Of a stretch of DNA of 64,000 nucleotides, positions 22,187 to 32,171 are shown one piece after another. The position numbers and the translations under genes are program-made. The notes under the pieces were generated by a model. That model did not search any database. It was given only the letters and a program-made list of their open reading frames with translations, and was not told the DNA's origin. Every line of letters begins with the position of its first letter. Position 1 is the first letter of the stretch. The stretch is from Leguminivora glycinivorella (lineage: Eukaryota > Arthropoda > Insecta > Lepidoptera > Tortricidae), in contig NC_062996.1 in assembly GCF_023078275.1 (NCBI RefSeq), forward strand, positions 10,292,001 through 10,356,000, given 5' to 3'.

Positions 22187-22516
22187 AAGCGCTGGTGGCC
22201 TAGCGGTAAGTACCTGCAACTTTCGTTCCGAAGGTCGCGGGTTCGAACCCGGCTCGCACCAATGAGTTTTTCGGAACTTATGTGCGAAATATCATTTAAT
22301 ATTTGCCAGTCGCTTTTCGGTGATGGAAAACATCGTGAGGAAACCGGACTAATTCCAATAAGGTCTAGTTTACCCTTCGGGTTGGAAGGTCAGATAGGAG
22401 TCGCTTTCGTAAAAACTAGTGCCTACGTCAATTCTTGGGATTAGTTGTCAAAGCGGACCCCAGGCTCCCATGAGCCGTGGCAAATGCCGGGATAACGCAA
22501 GGATGATGATGATGAT
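22187..22516 (+). mobile_element. Full-length tRNA-derived SINE with 15-bp duplication
   Basis: The target duplication GGTAGTTTTTCCGAG occurs at 22172-22186 and 22517-22531. The head has an A box TGGCCTAGCGG and B box GGTTCGAACCC; the body contains CATCGTGAGGAAACCGGACT; the tail is (GAT)n. A head-less copy lies at 55195-55455 (minus) and a fragment at 57095-57200. Confidence 0.9.
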
Positions 22517-22846
22517 GGTAGTTTTTCCGAGTTGGTTAGCTCACAGAAGGCTGAATGAGTAGTTAGGCCAAAAAATGTGTCCACATGAGAGGACATTGTT
22601 TGGGCTGGCTGGAGTCTCACTCGCGCTTATTGACAATGTCAACATTATTCAGTGACGTCGTCGCTGTCATACATTGGGGATACCAGTAAATATTCAAAGT
22701 TACTACCAAATCTACTAATACCCAATTGAAGGTATGTTTAATTATGCAACTCTTTGATTTATTGGCATCAAAATAATGATTACATTATAATTATTTATCA
22801 ATTCTTTAAAAGATATCGAAACCCTAGTCTGAATATAACTGTAAAA

Positions 22847-23045
22847 CAATATAAGAGAAGCGCTTTGCTTCTTCTTTTCTTATGCGCACTGCCAAGGAGT
22901 GGAATTCCTTGCCGACGGCTATATTTCTGAGGTCATATAACCCGGCAACCTTCAAATCAAGAGTGAACAGGCATCTTCTGGGCGAGCTCACTCCATCGTA
23001 GGCCACGTCTTTGCCTTCGGCTAGCTAGTCTGTGGCCAAGAGTAA
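22847..23045 (+). pseudogene. LINE 3' fragment (reverse transcriptase C-terminus)
   Basis: The frame reads MRTAKEWNSLPTAIF, then 'YNPATFKSRVNRHLLG' and a TAG. The W-N-S-L-P ... F-K-x-x-V-N-R-x-L pattern is the usual C-terminal signature of Jockey/CR1-group ORF2 proteins. The copy is truncated at its 5' side and lies downstream of Fer2LCH. Confidence 0.7.
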
Positions 23046-23714
23046 GCCCATTTATAATATAAAAAAAAATAAAGTCAGGTAATAAACAGATAAAAATACT
23101 ACTACTACTACTATGGTAACCTCATTAACACTGGCCACACGTGCGAGAGGGACACCAGTCGTCCTGTCGTCTAAAGCTTTATTACTTTTCGAAATAAAAC
23201 AACGATAGGTGGTTAAAGAACTTTTATTTGGAAAATAACTGATTACAACTATTCTAGTCTATAATACAATGAATGATAAAAAAACTTACATATCACATAA
23301 TTTAAACAGCCCTATTTGTACATGTTTCAAATGGCCTTAAATATTCTATTAAAATGGTAGTTTTAGTGGAGGATTAATTTATTCAAATAAACTGTAATTA
23401 TTACAAAACACATTTTTAAATAGTAGATTGTGATGATTTTCTACTATAACAGGCTTTTTATTGATGACAAATCTTATATTTGAGTTACTACCATAATCAA
23501 ATTTTCTACTAAACTGGTAGTTTATTTAAGATGTTAAATGTCTGTCAAGCAGTTTCAATCAGTCAAAAAAATGTAAACGCGACCCGTCACAGAAGATTTG
23601 ATTTTTCCTTTTTCTGCTGATAAACTTGATATCGATTATTTTTAAAGATGGTAGTTGTTTTAAATAGGGTTACCAGCGTAGCCGAACTCCTACTAAAATG
23701 GTAATTATTGTAAT

Positions 23715-23879
23715 TTAGACGGTCTTCTGAAGGAACTCGTCGTACAGATAAAGCGAGATGGACAGGTCTTGGCCGTCGTTCTGGGCGATGAACTTCTTGA
23801 GGTCCGAGGTGTGACCGGCCAGGTTGCGGATGGTCTTGGCGTGGTCCTCGATGAACTCTTCTTCCATGTATTGAGCGAT
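23715..23879 (-). CDS. Fer2LCH: Fer2LCH exon 5 (last 54 aa)
   Basis: It begins IAQYMEEEFIEDHAKTIRN after the acceptor CCACAG and ends 'LYDEFLQKTV' at TAA 23715-23717. The intron before it is phase 0. Poly(A) signals in sense orientation (AATAAA) lie at 23223-23228 and 23178-23183, giving a 3' UTR of about 0.5 kb. Confidence 0.95.
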   Translation of the reverse strand: MAQYMEEEFIEDHAKTIRNLAGHTSDLKKFIAQNDGQDLSISLYLYDEFLQKTV

Positions 23880-26800
23880 CTGTGGAGATATGGATGATGA
23901 TAAGGTGTTCCTTAACACTTATTGGATATACGGCACAAATATGAACGCCTGCCATTTTATAATAGCAATGCTACGCAACGTAACTGTGATCCGTCCTTGA
24001 CTTTCAAGGGTCTCTTTGTGTACGCGGCTAGTGTAACGTCTAACGTTCAATGTAATCTTTCTTTTATATTTTAAAATAGATTAATTCTGTTTTAGTCCCA
24101 AAGTTCGTTTTAATTCTTCAAATTTCTACAAAAACTAACTTTAAATCAAGCTGAAAAGTCAGCAAACGATGTTATTTGCAGTTTTTAGTATAAGGCCTAT
24201 GCCTTATACTAGCAACTATTTGCTGGTGGATTTTTAATATGATTCAGAACTCCAGTAGCCTATACGGCAGAAGTGTAATGATCTTATGGTCGATGTCACT
24301 AATTCACGGAGATATCCTATTTGTTGGATGGTGTCATGGTAGCTCGGGTGGAAGAGCATTAAGCTAGCGATTCAACGGTCGTGGGTTCAAGTCCCACCCA
24401 AGATTTTTCAAGTGTTTTTTTTTACATATCTAAACTTTTAAAAAGGCCTATCGTGTACTCTGTCGTGCTTCCTAGTGCTTAAGTGAATATGTTTAGAAAC
24501 ATTACTTAATACCGAATACACCGATTAAATACAGAACATGTTTTAAGGAGTATAATCTTACCTCAGGATCGTGCAAATGCTGGCTGTTCCTAGTAGCTTC
24601 ACCGTGGATGTGGAAGGCGCGTTCAGCGATCTCCTTCTCAATGTCCAGGGCTTTAGCGAGAGCTTCCAGCTGGTTCCAGATCATTGCTACCTTACCTTAG
24701 AGTCTGTTCTAAAGGTATCTTACCTCAGGATCATGCAGATGCTGGCTGTTCCTAGTAGCTTCACCGTGGATGTGGAAGGCGCGTTCAGCGATCTCCTTCT
24801 CAATGTCCAGGGCTTTAGCGAGAGCTTCCAGCTCGTTCAGCTCGACTGTGTAGTTCTTGCTGCTGCTGTCCAGGGTCGAGCGGCGGGCGAAGTCCATTAC
24901 TCCACCTGAGGGACAAATTAGACTACTTAGCATAACATACACATTAGACGCATTAGGGCATTAGACGGGCTCAATCTCTTTCTGTTTTTAAAAAAATGCT
25001 TAAAGAACATTATCTATCTCTCCCTTAGTGGTCGTATTGCTATTTTTACTCTGTGATTGGTATGATTGCTGTATATTTTTGGTTTGATACTATATATCTG
25101 GCTTGTTGTATATTACTATTTAAGTATGTTTATGTAAGTCTATTTATATTCTCTTATAATTGTGTATGTTTATTCAATTTGTGAGTTGGAAATTAGAATA
25201 ATTACGATTTTTTATTTCGAAGCACCTACTCTTTTTGATTATGTTTTTTATTTCCGCTACCCAAAGGTTGTGTGGTAGAGATCGCTCTTTAGCGATAAGA
25301 CCGCCTGTTGTCTGTCTCTATTTATAATCATTTGTTTCGTCTCCACTGTATCTTTTGCTGAGGTGTGCCAATAAAGAGTATTCTAATATACACAGCAATC
25401 TCTCCGCTTTGCCTAAATGTTGCCTTTTATGTCTTCTTGGTCGTATACTCTTGTCAGAGTAGTCGTGGTCATTGGGGTCGTTGTGGTGCCTTTTTAATGG
25501 TTTCCCGCCATATTGGTCTATTTGCAGCGTTTTGGCGCGAAAAGATTTAAGGGTGACCCGGTGAGAGCCCTCACTTGGTCTGTCCATCGCATTGAGGGGC
25601 GCAGTCTGGGTCTTGTACCGCCCACTCTTCCCTGAACAACAAGTCTCTCTATGGCGGATTCTTCCCTACGTGTAACGTACGTGCCTTTTATGTATTAGCC
25701 TATAATATTGTGTCCCACTACTTTGCAAAGGCCTCCAATGCGGGACATGTTTGACGAATGCATCCGGATAGATGGGCCAAAATAACGACCGAATAGGCAC
25801 CACAAATTACTGAAATTACCAGAGGCCGAGGTAGACCAAAAATGAGATGGCGGAAAGACTTTGACTCATTTTGTGGCGGCTGTTGGAAGCATGCAGAGCC
25901 GTGACGAGTGACAGACAACTGAGTACTACAATGAAGAATTAAATATTATTGCTTCGAGTGCAAAAAAAAATACTTATTGCAATTATTGCAATATATAAGG
26001 ACTTTTCTCTACGTCAAGCCACGCAAATTATACATTCATAACAGCAAAATTAAAATTTTGAAAAACCCCCCGACTTAGTGGACCGATTTTCATGGAACAT
26101 GACTTTGAATAGCTAAGAAAGAAAAAAAAATTTGAAAAAACTCCCGACTAACTCAGCCTTCAAACAAAAAAAAACTGAATCTAAATCGGTTTATCCGGTC
26201 GGGAGCTACGATGCCACAGACAGACACACACATAAACAGAGACAGACACGTCAAACATATAAAACCCCGTCGTTTTTGCGTCGGGGATTATAAAGTACAA
26301 AGCAATCAGATTTATTATCCACCTAAAACTTACCTCGAGTAGTAATATGCTTGATAAGATCAATAGTCTTCTCCCACGCGTCATCAGACAGCTTCCTAAA
26401 CAGCTTGCTAAACCCCTTCCTGTTGGTCTGGTAGTTGTCGAAGTAGGACGCAGATAGGAGGAACTCGTACGAGCGAGCGAGATGGAGGTTCGCGTACGCT
26501 TGCATCTCGGAGGCCAGGTTGCCATGGTGACCGTAGCCGCCGTAGATGGCGTTACATTTCGCCAGCACTGTGGGAGATTTTGGAGTTATTATAATTGCAA
26601 CACTTTTTATTCACAATATGAAAATGCTGCTTCCCAATGCGTACGCGTTTTCATACTAACGAGCGATTTCTCATACATAAAATGCGGCTTGATGCTGATA
26701 GACATTATATACATATCACCCTTAGACGACCCTTAACATCAAATCACGCCGTGGTGTTAAAGACGATACAGGAGGGGTCAATTCTCCATACAAACGCTCT

Positions 26801-29718
26801 CGACTATGTCCTCCCTGGTTTTTGAAGATAGAGCACTGGTTTTTTCAACAAAGATTATTATTATTTTTATCTCTGTCGAACCGTTTTGATTTTTAAAGAC
26901 GCTAGAGCCTATTGACTATGGTGCAAAAAAAGGTGTGGTATTCAAAATTGGTAACAATTAGCCAAAAAAAATAAACGGTCTGTCACAGATACAATTTCAA
27001 GTTCGTAGGTTCAGAATGTTCAGATTTTCAAATTTCGACGCGATTGATTAAGTTTTGAAGGAGGAATCAGTCGAGAGCGGAACCTCGATTTTAAAGATTT
27101 TTTCGTAATATCTTTTAACTGAGTAGTTCTGAATGGACAATTTTTTTTTAATGACATTAGTATAAAATAAAACTATGGAAACGAATTAAATCGGATTATA
27201 CGCGATTTAATCCGTTTCCATAGTTTTATTTCATGAGTAACTATCGCGGTAACCGAAGACAATATTAACACTAGTATATTTAACTAAAATTCCCAAATCG
27301 AAAGGCCTTTCCATTTTAGCATTTTCACTCCTGTAGCGTCTTAAAGCACGTTTTCTCACCAACGTGATAAATTGATAATATATGATATGACGTCATTCGA
27401 GGGCAAAGTATAAATTGTAAACCGAACAAAGTATGATGAAGTGCATGATAATATGTTTACTACTACTAAATATAGCGAAACAATGTACTACAATAAATTA
27501 AAATGTTATGAATTTTAACAGTACATAAGGGTTCAATAAATATTACATTTCTCCATTAGTCATCAAGATAAGTTGACATTTTAATAAGAAAGACTTTGCA
27601 CGAGTTAAGTACAAGTGATACGTCATAAATTCACAGAATTTATACTATAAAATTCGTGAGCATAGCTTGGCCTGACTCTATTCAGTGTTTTTTCAATGAA
27701 CTGAATTATGAATGTGCATCTAATGAAGTAATGACTGACTCTACTGGTTTTGATGGCCCACTTACCAAACGCTGAGGTAAGCATGGAGCAAAATTAAATA
27801 ATAAAAAATCTTTTAAAAGTAAAGGTCAAGGCAGAGATTGTAGAAAGTCCTTCTAAAGTCTAAACACAAATATTTCAGAGTAAATATGTTACACATACAT
27901 GTTACAAAAAGAATTGCCCCTGGGATTCGAACCCGGTTCCCGGATCCGCTCTTCGAACCGGTGTAAACGCGTCCTTATATTTTTCATTGTTCAATAAATC
28001 CTTTGTATACATCAATAACAAAGATTGTATGCGATAAATATTGTGAAATCTGTTTATCTTTCTCAGACTTTGGATACGTATCGAGATCATTGTCATCATA
28101 GTAATCAATCAAATGAAATACATAGAGTTTGTACCTATACCTATCGTCACTACTTTTAAAAAATCTCGTATCTCACGCTGTTCCTCAAAGTTAAAACGCA
28201 GTAAGTCTATATGTATTCCATACATACTTACTACAATTTTCTTTTCATTGACAGACGAAGATACAAGTTTTTTAACCGACTTCAAAAAAGGAGGAGGTTC
28301 TCAATTCGACTGAATGTTTTTTTTTTTTTTGTATGTATGTTATTCGATATCTCCGAGAATCATGGACCGATTTTCGATTTTTTTTTTTCATTCGATCAGG
28401 TATAACCCCGAGATGGTCCCATTGGCACCAAGTCGGGGTCTGATGATGGGATCTTGGAGAAATCGAGGGAACTCCTCAAATGTTATAGGCACATGTAATG
28501 TTTCTAGTGTATTTTTCAAAGGTACACCAGTATTTACGCCTGATGGTGATAACTTTATGTGGCTGAGCTGATGATGGAAGGTCAACTCCTCAATGGTTAG
28601 GAGTTAAAGGATAATTCTTTCACTACCGTACATATATTCGGACTGATACATAAAATATCAATAGGAACCACTAAAAATCAACAAATAAATAAACTTTTTA
28701 ACAAAAAATAAAACCGCCTTCAAAAATGAGCGCGTTACAAAACACGGAGAAACTAAAAAGCAAAAAATAATAAACCTTTGAATTCAGATTTCTTATCGGA
28801 TTGCAATAATCTAAACATCCAAATTATAAACAAATCAATTATTTTTGGAGTCGGTACCAGCCTGCGTATGGTTGGGTGGTGCAAACAGGAATAGCAAGGC
28901 GATGAACAGGTCTGGTACCGACTACAAAAGTAATTGATTTGTTTATAATTTGGATGTTTAGATTATTGCAATCCGATAAGAAATCTGAATTCAAAGGTTT
29001 ATTATTTTTTGCTTTTTAGTTTCTCCGTGTTTTGTAACGCGCTCATTTTTGAAGGCGGTTTTATTTTTTGTTAAAAAGTTTTTTAAAGTAGTGACGCTAT
29101 ACATCTCAATTATCTATCACGCAGCAGCATCAATATCTGACAAGAACTAATAAGAAATAAAAAAAAATGGTAGAAAACCAATTTCTTACTGTGGCAATAC
29201 TGTTCTTTGGCAGTGTCAACTTTAAAACTTTTTGACATTTTAAGACAATATTTTGTAAATGACGAAATACTATATTTTACAAAAAAAAGGTCAAGTATAT
29301 CCTTGAGACTCCTGAGTCCCTTACAAATAATTTATTTCAAAATGATTTTAGTAGCATTATTAAGACAAGATGTTAAAAAGATATGATTTCACTGTTCTGT
29401 TTTCTTTCAACCCCTTTTTGCCAAGAGTGGCACTGAAACTTTAGTAGTTTCATGTGCTCTGCCTACCCCTTTATGGCATAAAGGCTTGATTGTATGTATG
29501 TGTGTATAGTATGTTAAATAGAGGAGTTCCTGATAGGGTTATACTTATAATATACATGCAAACCAGGGCAGGTTGCTAGTAATCCATAAATAGAACAGCT
29601 TACCCATGCTGTTAGATGCCTGCGAACAGTCTATAGAGACATCCTGGTAGCAGGAGTCAGCGGCCAGGGCTCCGGAGAGCGCCAGCAGGCAAGACACCGC
29701 GAGAGCTAGGAACTTCAT
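23715..29718 (-). CDS. Fer2LCH: Secreted ferritin light chain homologue (5 exons, 231 aa)
   Basis: Coding exons: 29604-29718 (start ATG 29716-29718), 26334-26567, 24724-24905 and 23715-23879; a 5' UTR exon lies at about 31104-31223. All junctions are GT-AG and keep frame, giving 231 aa, close to the 227 aa I recall for the Drosophila protein. The N-terminus MKFLALAVSCLLALSGALA is a signal peptide, so the protein enters the secretory pathway, as insect ferritins do. Two Cys follow it (DSCYQDVSIDC), candidates for disulfides. The four-helix ferritin fold is recognisable ('YANLHLARSYEFLLSASYF', 'DDAWEKTIDLIKHI', 'AERAFHIHGEATRNSQ', 'YMEEEFIEDHAKTI'). Ferroxidase residues are missing (Trp where H chains have His), so this is the L-type partner. 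It is divergent from Fer1HCH, with an IRE in its UTR. Oddity: part of exon 4 is duplicated in intron 4. Confidence 0.95.
24337..24412 (+). repeat. tRNA-like SINE head
   Basis: A-box-like GTAGCTCGGGTGG and B box GGTTCAAGTCC are present, with GTGGG/CCCAC T-stem arms. The acceptor stem and anticodon arm are poor, so I treat it as tRNA-derived rather than a tRNA gene. It lies in Fer2LCH intron 4. Confidence 0.55.
24562..24671 (-). pseudogene. Partial duplicate of Fer2LCH exon 4 with its donor
   Basis: The 108-nt 3' part of exon 4 and its GTAAGAT donor are copied 48 bp downstream within intron 4. The copy matches 24723-24833 at an offset of 162 with two differences, both synonymous (CTG/TTG Leu, CAT/CAC His). 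It has no obvious acceptor, and the gap to exon 4 is too short for a normal intron. If its donor were used from exon 4 the message would hit TAG after five codons. Confidence 0.9.
24724..24905 (-). CDS. Fer2LCH: Fer2LCH exon 4
   Basis: It encodes GVMDFARRSTLDSSS, 'VELNELEALAKALDIEKEIA' and 'HIHGEATRNSQHLHDPE'. It starts in phase 1 and ends in phase 0 at GAG|GTAAGATAC. It covers the loop and third helix of the ferritin fold. Confidence 0.95.
25130..25400 (+). repeat. LINE 3' end fragment
   Basis: The stretch 'CTACCCAAAGGTTGTGTGGT', 'GAGATCGCTCTTTAGCGATA' and 'GTGCCAATAAAGAGTATTCT' is shared with 61935-62110 on the other strand, where it ends in (ATCT)n at an insertion edge. This is typical of dead-on-arrival non-LTR 3' ends. 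It lies in Fer2LCH intron 3. Confidence 0.65.
26048..26290 (+). repeat. Common repeat (GTCGGGG family) in Fer2LCH intron 3
   Basis: It matches the family described at 19436, starting AAATTTTGAAAAACCCCCCG and ending GCGTCGGGGATTA, with a short CAGA tract. It ends only about 45 bp from the exon 3 donor. Confidence 0.75.
26334..26567 (-). CDS. Fer2LCH: Fer2LCH exon 3
   Basis: It encodes LAKCNAIYGGYGHHGNLASE and the long first helix with 'ANLHLARSYEFLLSASYFDN', then 'GFSKLFRKLSDDAWEKTIDL'. Acceptor CCCACAG, donor CGAG|GTAAGT, phase 1 at both ends. Confidence 0.95.
26760..27345 (-). repeat. Copy of the 12640 repeat family with intact hAT target site
   Basis: Reversed, it carries 'AAGACGCTACAGGAG', the 'ATCGAGGTTCCGCTCTCGAC' block and GAGAGCGTTTGTATGGAGAA at about 26783-26806. 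The last is the uninterrupted version of the site that the 5-kb hAT split at 13523. A palindromic insert sits at 27165-27231. It lies in Fer2LCH intron 2. Confidence 0.75.
27165..27231. repeat. 67-bp near-perfect palindrome
   Basis: AAATAAAACTATGGAAACG at the left edge is mirrored by CGTTTCCATAGTTTTATTT at the right, with ATTAAATCG/CGATTTAAT inside and about a 9-nt centre. The flanking 12640-family sequence in other copies lacks it, so it is an insertion (MITE-like). Confidence 0.8.
28143..29093. mobile_element. MITE (CGTCACTACTTTTAAAAAA ends) split by a foldback-bearing insertion
   Basis: CGTCACTACTTTTAAAAAA at 28145 and AAAGTAGTGACG at about 29084-29095 are the two ends of the MITE seen whole at 43732-43875 and 45320-45462. 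Here the second half is displaced by about 800 bp containing AACCGACTTCAAAAAAGGAG and the large foldback at 28691-29082. It lies in Fer2LCH intron 2. Confidence 0.65.
28691..29082. repeat. Foldback element, about 170-bp arms
   Basis: The left arm (28691-28864) begins AAACTTTTTAACAAAAAATA and ends at CGGTACCAG. The right arm (28908-29082) is nearly its exact reverse complement, ending TTAAAAAGTTT. The loop is about 43 bp. The arms include CGCGTTACAAAACACGGAGA. Confidence 0.85.
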
Positions 29719-29728
29719 TGTTCTGATT
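29604..29728 (-). CDS. Fer2LCH: Fer2LCH exon 2 (start codon and signal peptide)
   Basis: The acceptor TTGTTTCAG is followed by 10 UTR bases and ATG at 29716-29718 in the context GAACAATGA. It encodes the signal peptide and the Cys-containing N-terminus, then GG|GTAAGC. A 1.4-kb UTR intron separates it from exon 1. Confidence 0.95.
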
Positions 29729-30540
29729 CTGAAACAAATAGATAATATTTTTATTGAAATTGAAACATTGCACTAAAGTCCCATATTTCACGGACCCCGC
29801 AAATCACTACATAGTATAGAACAAAGTCGCTTTCTCTGTCCCTATGTCCCTATGTATGCTTAAATCTTTAAAACTACGCAACGGATTTTGATGCGGTTTT
29901 TTTTAATAGATAGAGTGATTCTAGAGGAAGTAAAAATAAAAAAATAAAAATAATTTATTCAGCAAATAGGCCACAGGGGCACTTTTACACGTCACATGTA
30001 CATATTTAGAAAATATTTAAAATTGAGTTGAAATTACAATTGATACTATTATATACTAATTCTAAGTTCTAACTAAAGTTAACTCTATACAATTAATTAG
30101 AGATGTAGAAGGTCTCTAAATGTCAAATTACAACCAAGAACTACACTAAATATAAAAAGTACAAATACAAAAAAAAAAGGTAAACTATAAGTACATAGGT
30201 ATATTGATTAATAGTTAGAGGCATATTTATAATCCATACGAATATGAATCTATTTGCTTAATACACTATGCATATGATTTGATAACAAATGAACATCTGT
30301 AATACCTATTTGATAAACAAATTAGCAAGAACATAATTAAAAAGGCTTATGTACTAGCAAGTACTAGTTACCTACTCTAATATGTATCAGTAAAATAGCA
30401 AATATGATAAAGAAGCAAATAAAATTAAAACAATAATACATATACACAGAAATAATTAGTTGCATATGTTTATCATCTCTTTACAAAATCTAAAACTATG
30501 AAATGTGTTTTGTCAGAATTTGATTAATACTTGGATTTTT

Positions 30541-30785
30541 TTTTATATTGGGGACACCTTACACAGATCAACTTAGCCCCAAACTAAGCAAAGCTTGTAC
30601 TATGGGTGCTAGGTGACGATATACATACTTAAATAGATAAATACATACTTATATACATAGAAAACATCCATGACTCAGAAACAAATATCTGTGCTCATCA
30701 CACAAATAAATGCCCTTACCGGGATCCGAACCCAGGACCACGGCTCAGCAGGCAGGGTCACTACCGACTGAGCCAGACCGGTCGT
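30541..30785 (-). mobile_element. tRNA-derived SINE in Fer2LCH UTR intron
   Basis: It matches the SINE at 6731-6990: GACGACCGGTCTGGCTCAGT head on the minus strand, B box GGTTCGGATCCC and CATGGATGTTTTCTATG body. The copy is slightly diverged. Confidence 0.8.
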
Positions 30786-31103
30786 CATTTAAAACTGCAT
30801 TTACAATTATTTTGATACCTATACTAGCTATTCAAAAGAATTAAATAACATCAATACCTATGAAATGTGCAATAAAAGAAAGCACCTCCAAAGAGATTCA
30901 ATCTTATTTGTTTTGATGTAGAAATGTAGGTAAAATGGAAAAAGACACGATTGAAATCCTTAATTAAGACTAACCCATAAAATTAAATAAATATATCCAA
31001 ACACCATTTTAAAAAATATCTACTAATTAAAAAAAACAAAAGCGCAAAGAAAATAAAGATAATGCCAATGTCATTGTTGATTAATAAAATTAAAATCACT
31101 CAC

Positions 31104-31223
31104 CAAATTAAAGTGTTGCGATTAAGTAGACAATTGAAGTCTAGATATAGATCCGTCGAAAGTGCGGCCTTTACACACACTGGCGCAGAAGGCGACTTCC
31201 AACAACAAAGGAGGTAGAAAACT
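31104..31223 (-). other. Fer2LCH: Fer2LCH 5' UTR exon 1
   Basis: A TATA-like CTATATTTTTG (31242-31252) lies 28 bp upstream of an arthropod initiator TCAGT (A at 31223), placing the predicted start there. The exon contains the IRE about 30 nt from the cap and ends at TTTG|GTGAGT (31104). Start site is inferred, splice donor is strong. Confidence 0.7.
31167..31193 (-). promoter_or_regulatory. Iron-responsive element of Fer2LCH
   Basis: On the minus strand: GCCTT, bulged C, TGCGC, loop CAGTGT, GTGTA, AAGGC. The lower stem is fully paired, the upper 5-bp stem pairs with two G-U pairs, and the loop fits CAGUGN. This is the canonical IRE; IRP1 binding here would block translation when iron is scarce. 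Confidence 0.95.
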
Positions 31224-31993
31224 GATAGTCCGCAAATGGGACAAAAATATAGTGAGATAAGCGCGCAGCAAACAGTATTCTCGGTGGAACTTGCGAGACA
31301 ACTATTTCGTGAAGTTGGTGCGTAGTACCTTGTATGGCTAGTGTATGTGAAAAATATTACCCTAAAATCATTTACAATACGGTAAAACTTTTGATATTAG
31401 GGAATTATTTCATCAGTAACTCATATTCAAACTATTAATCGATGTTTCGTTTAGTTTTAGGTCGTATTTAAAGCTAAATATAATAAAATAGATGTTATAA
31501 TATTTCGCCACAAAAAGAGGAGAATTTATATGGCTGGTATTATTTTTACCCTGCCCCCCGCTTCATGTTTTCCTCCCGTCTGACGTATCAGCTGTCACAA
31601 AACTTGGCTCTTGAGGTTTTGTGTTTCGAGAATTTTCCTCATATTACATCATTTCTTCTTATTTACACCGAATTAAAGCTAATTATGGCGTAAATATCAA
31701 AGATAAAAATATTTAGGATCTATTAGAAAGTCTTTACACTATAAAGTATGCATATACTCTTAGTATTTCGCTTGTAACAAATTGGTCCGAATCACTTGGA
31801 ACACAAAACCTCCGCCAGTTTTGTGTTCCAAGAGCGAGTCACATCCTTTGTCTCTGTCGCGCATAGTCATTCAGTGGAAACCTCCTGTCAAGGGAGATGG
31901 TTTGCTTATCGCTGCGCACTTCATTATTTAGGTACAATCAGAGCCATTGAAGTGAATTCTTGTCTTTCCCATTCGTTTTCGTGTTGATAAGTC
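31224..31993. promoter_or_regulatory. Shared bidirectional ferritin promoter region
   Basis: About 0.7-0.8 kb separates the two divergent transcripts. Beside the Fer2LCH TATA/initiator, TGCGCGC (31261-31267, minus) and on the Fer1HCH side TGCGCAC (31913-31919, plus) both fit the metal-response core TGCRCNC, each next to a CTTATC (GATA-type) site. A TATA-like TTATTTA lies at 31924-31930. A 15-bp inverted repeat is at 31795-31832. Short motifs, so the individual factor assignments are weak. Confidence 0.5.
31795..31832. repeat. 15-bp perfect inverted repeat in the ferritin promoter
   Basis: CTTGGAACACAAAAC, 8-nt spacer, GTTTTGTGTTCCAAG. A partial echo, CTTGAGGTTTTGTGTTTCGAG, lies at about 31611-31631. 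Confidence 0.85.
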
Positions 31994-32020
31994 GCCTTCT
32001 GCACCAGTGAGTGTAAAGGC
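31994..32020 (+). promoter_or_regulatory. Iron-responsive element of Fer1HCH
   Basis: GCCTT, bulged C, TGCAC, loop CAGTGA, GTGTA, AAGGC. Fully paired lower stem, one G-U in the upper stem, canonical CAGUGN loop. It sits 85 nt before the start codon at 32105 and is almost the same sequence as the Fer2LCH IRE. Confidence 0.95.
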
Positions 32021-32104
32021 TAGACTATCGCGAGGACATACGCTCGACACTCTTGATTAATTTCAATTATTTTCGTCAAAGTATCTGTGATTTATTGTAG
32101 AAAC

Positions 32105-32171
32105 ATGAAGGCTGTAATGCTTGCCGTCGTTTCGTTCCTGGCTGTTTTCGCCCCAGCTTTGGCCACACAAT
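32105..32171 (+). CDS. Fer1HCH: Fer1HCH exon 1
   Basis: ATG in context GAAACATGA, 22 codons of signal peptide plus one base, donor CAAT|GTGAGT. The phase-1 split codon completes as Cys23 with exon 2. Confidence 0.95.

Noticed and set aside
22824..23006. Minus-strand 60-codon ORF
   Set aside because: The plus frame encodes a recognisable LINE C-terminus; the minus frame is its shadow.
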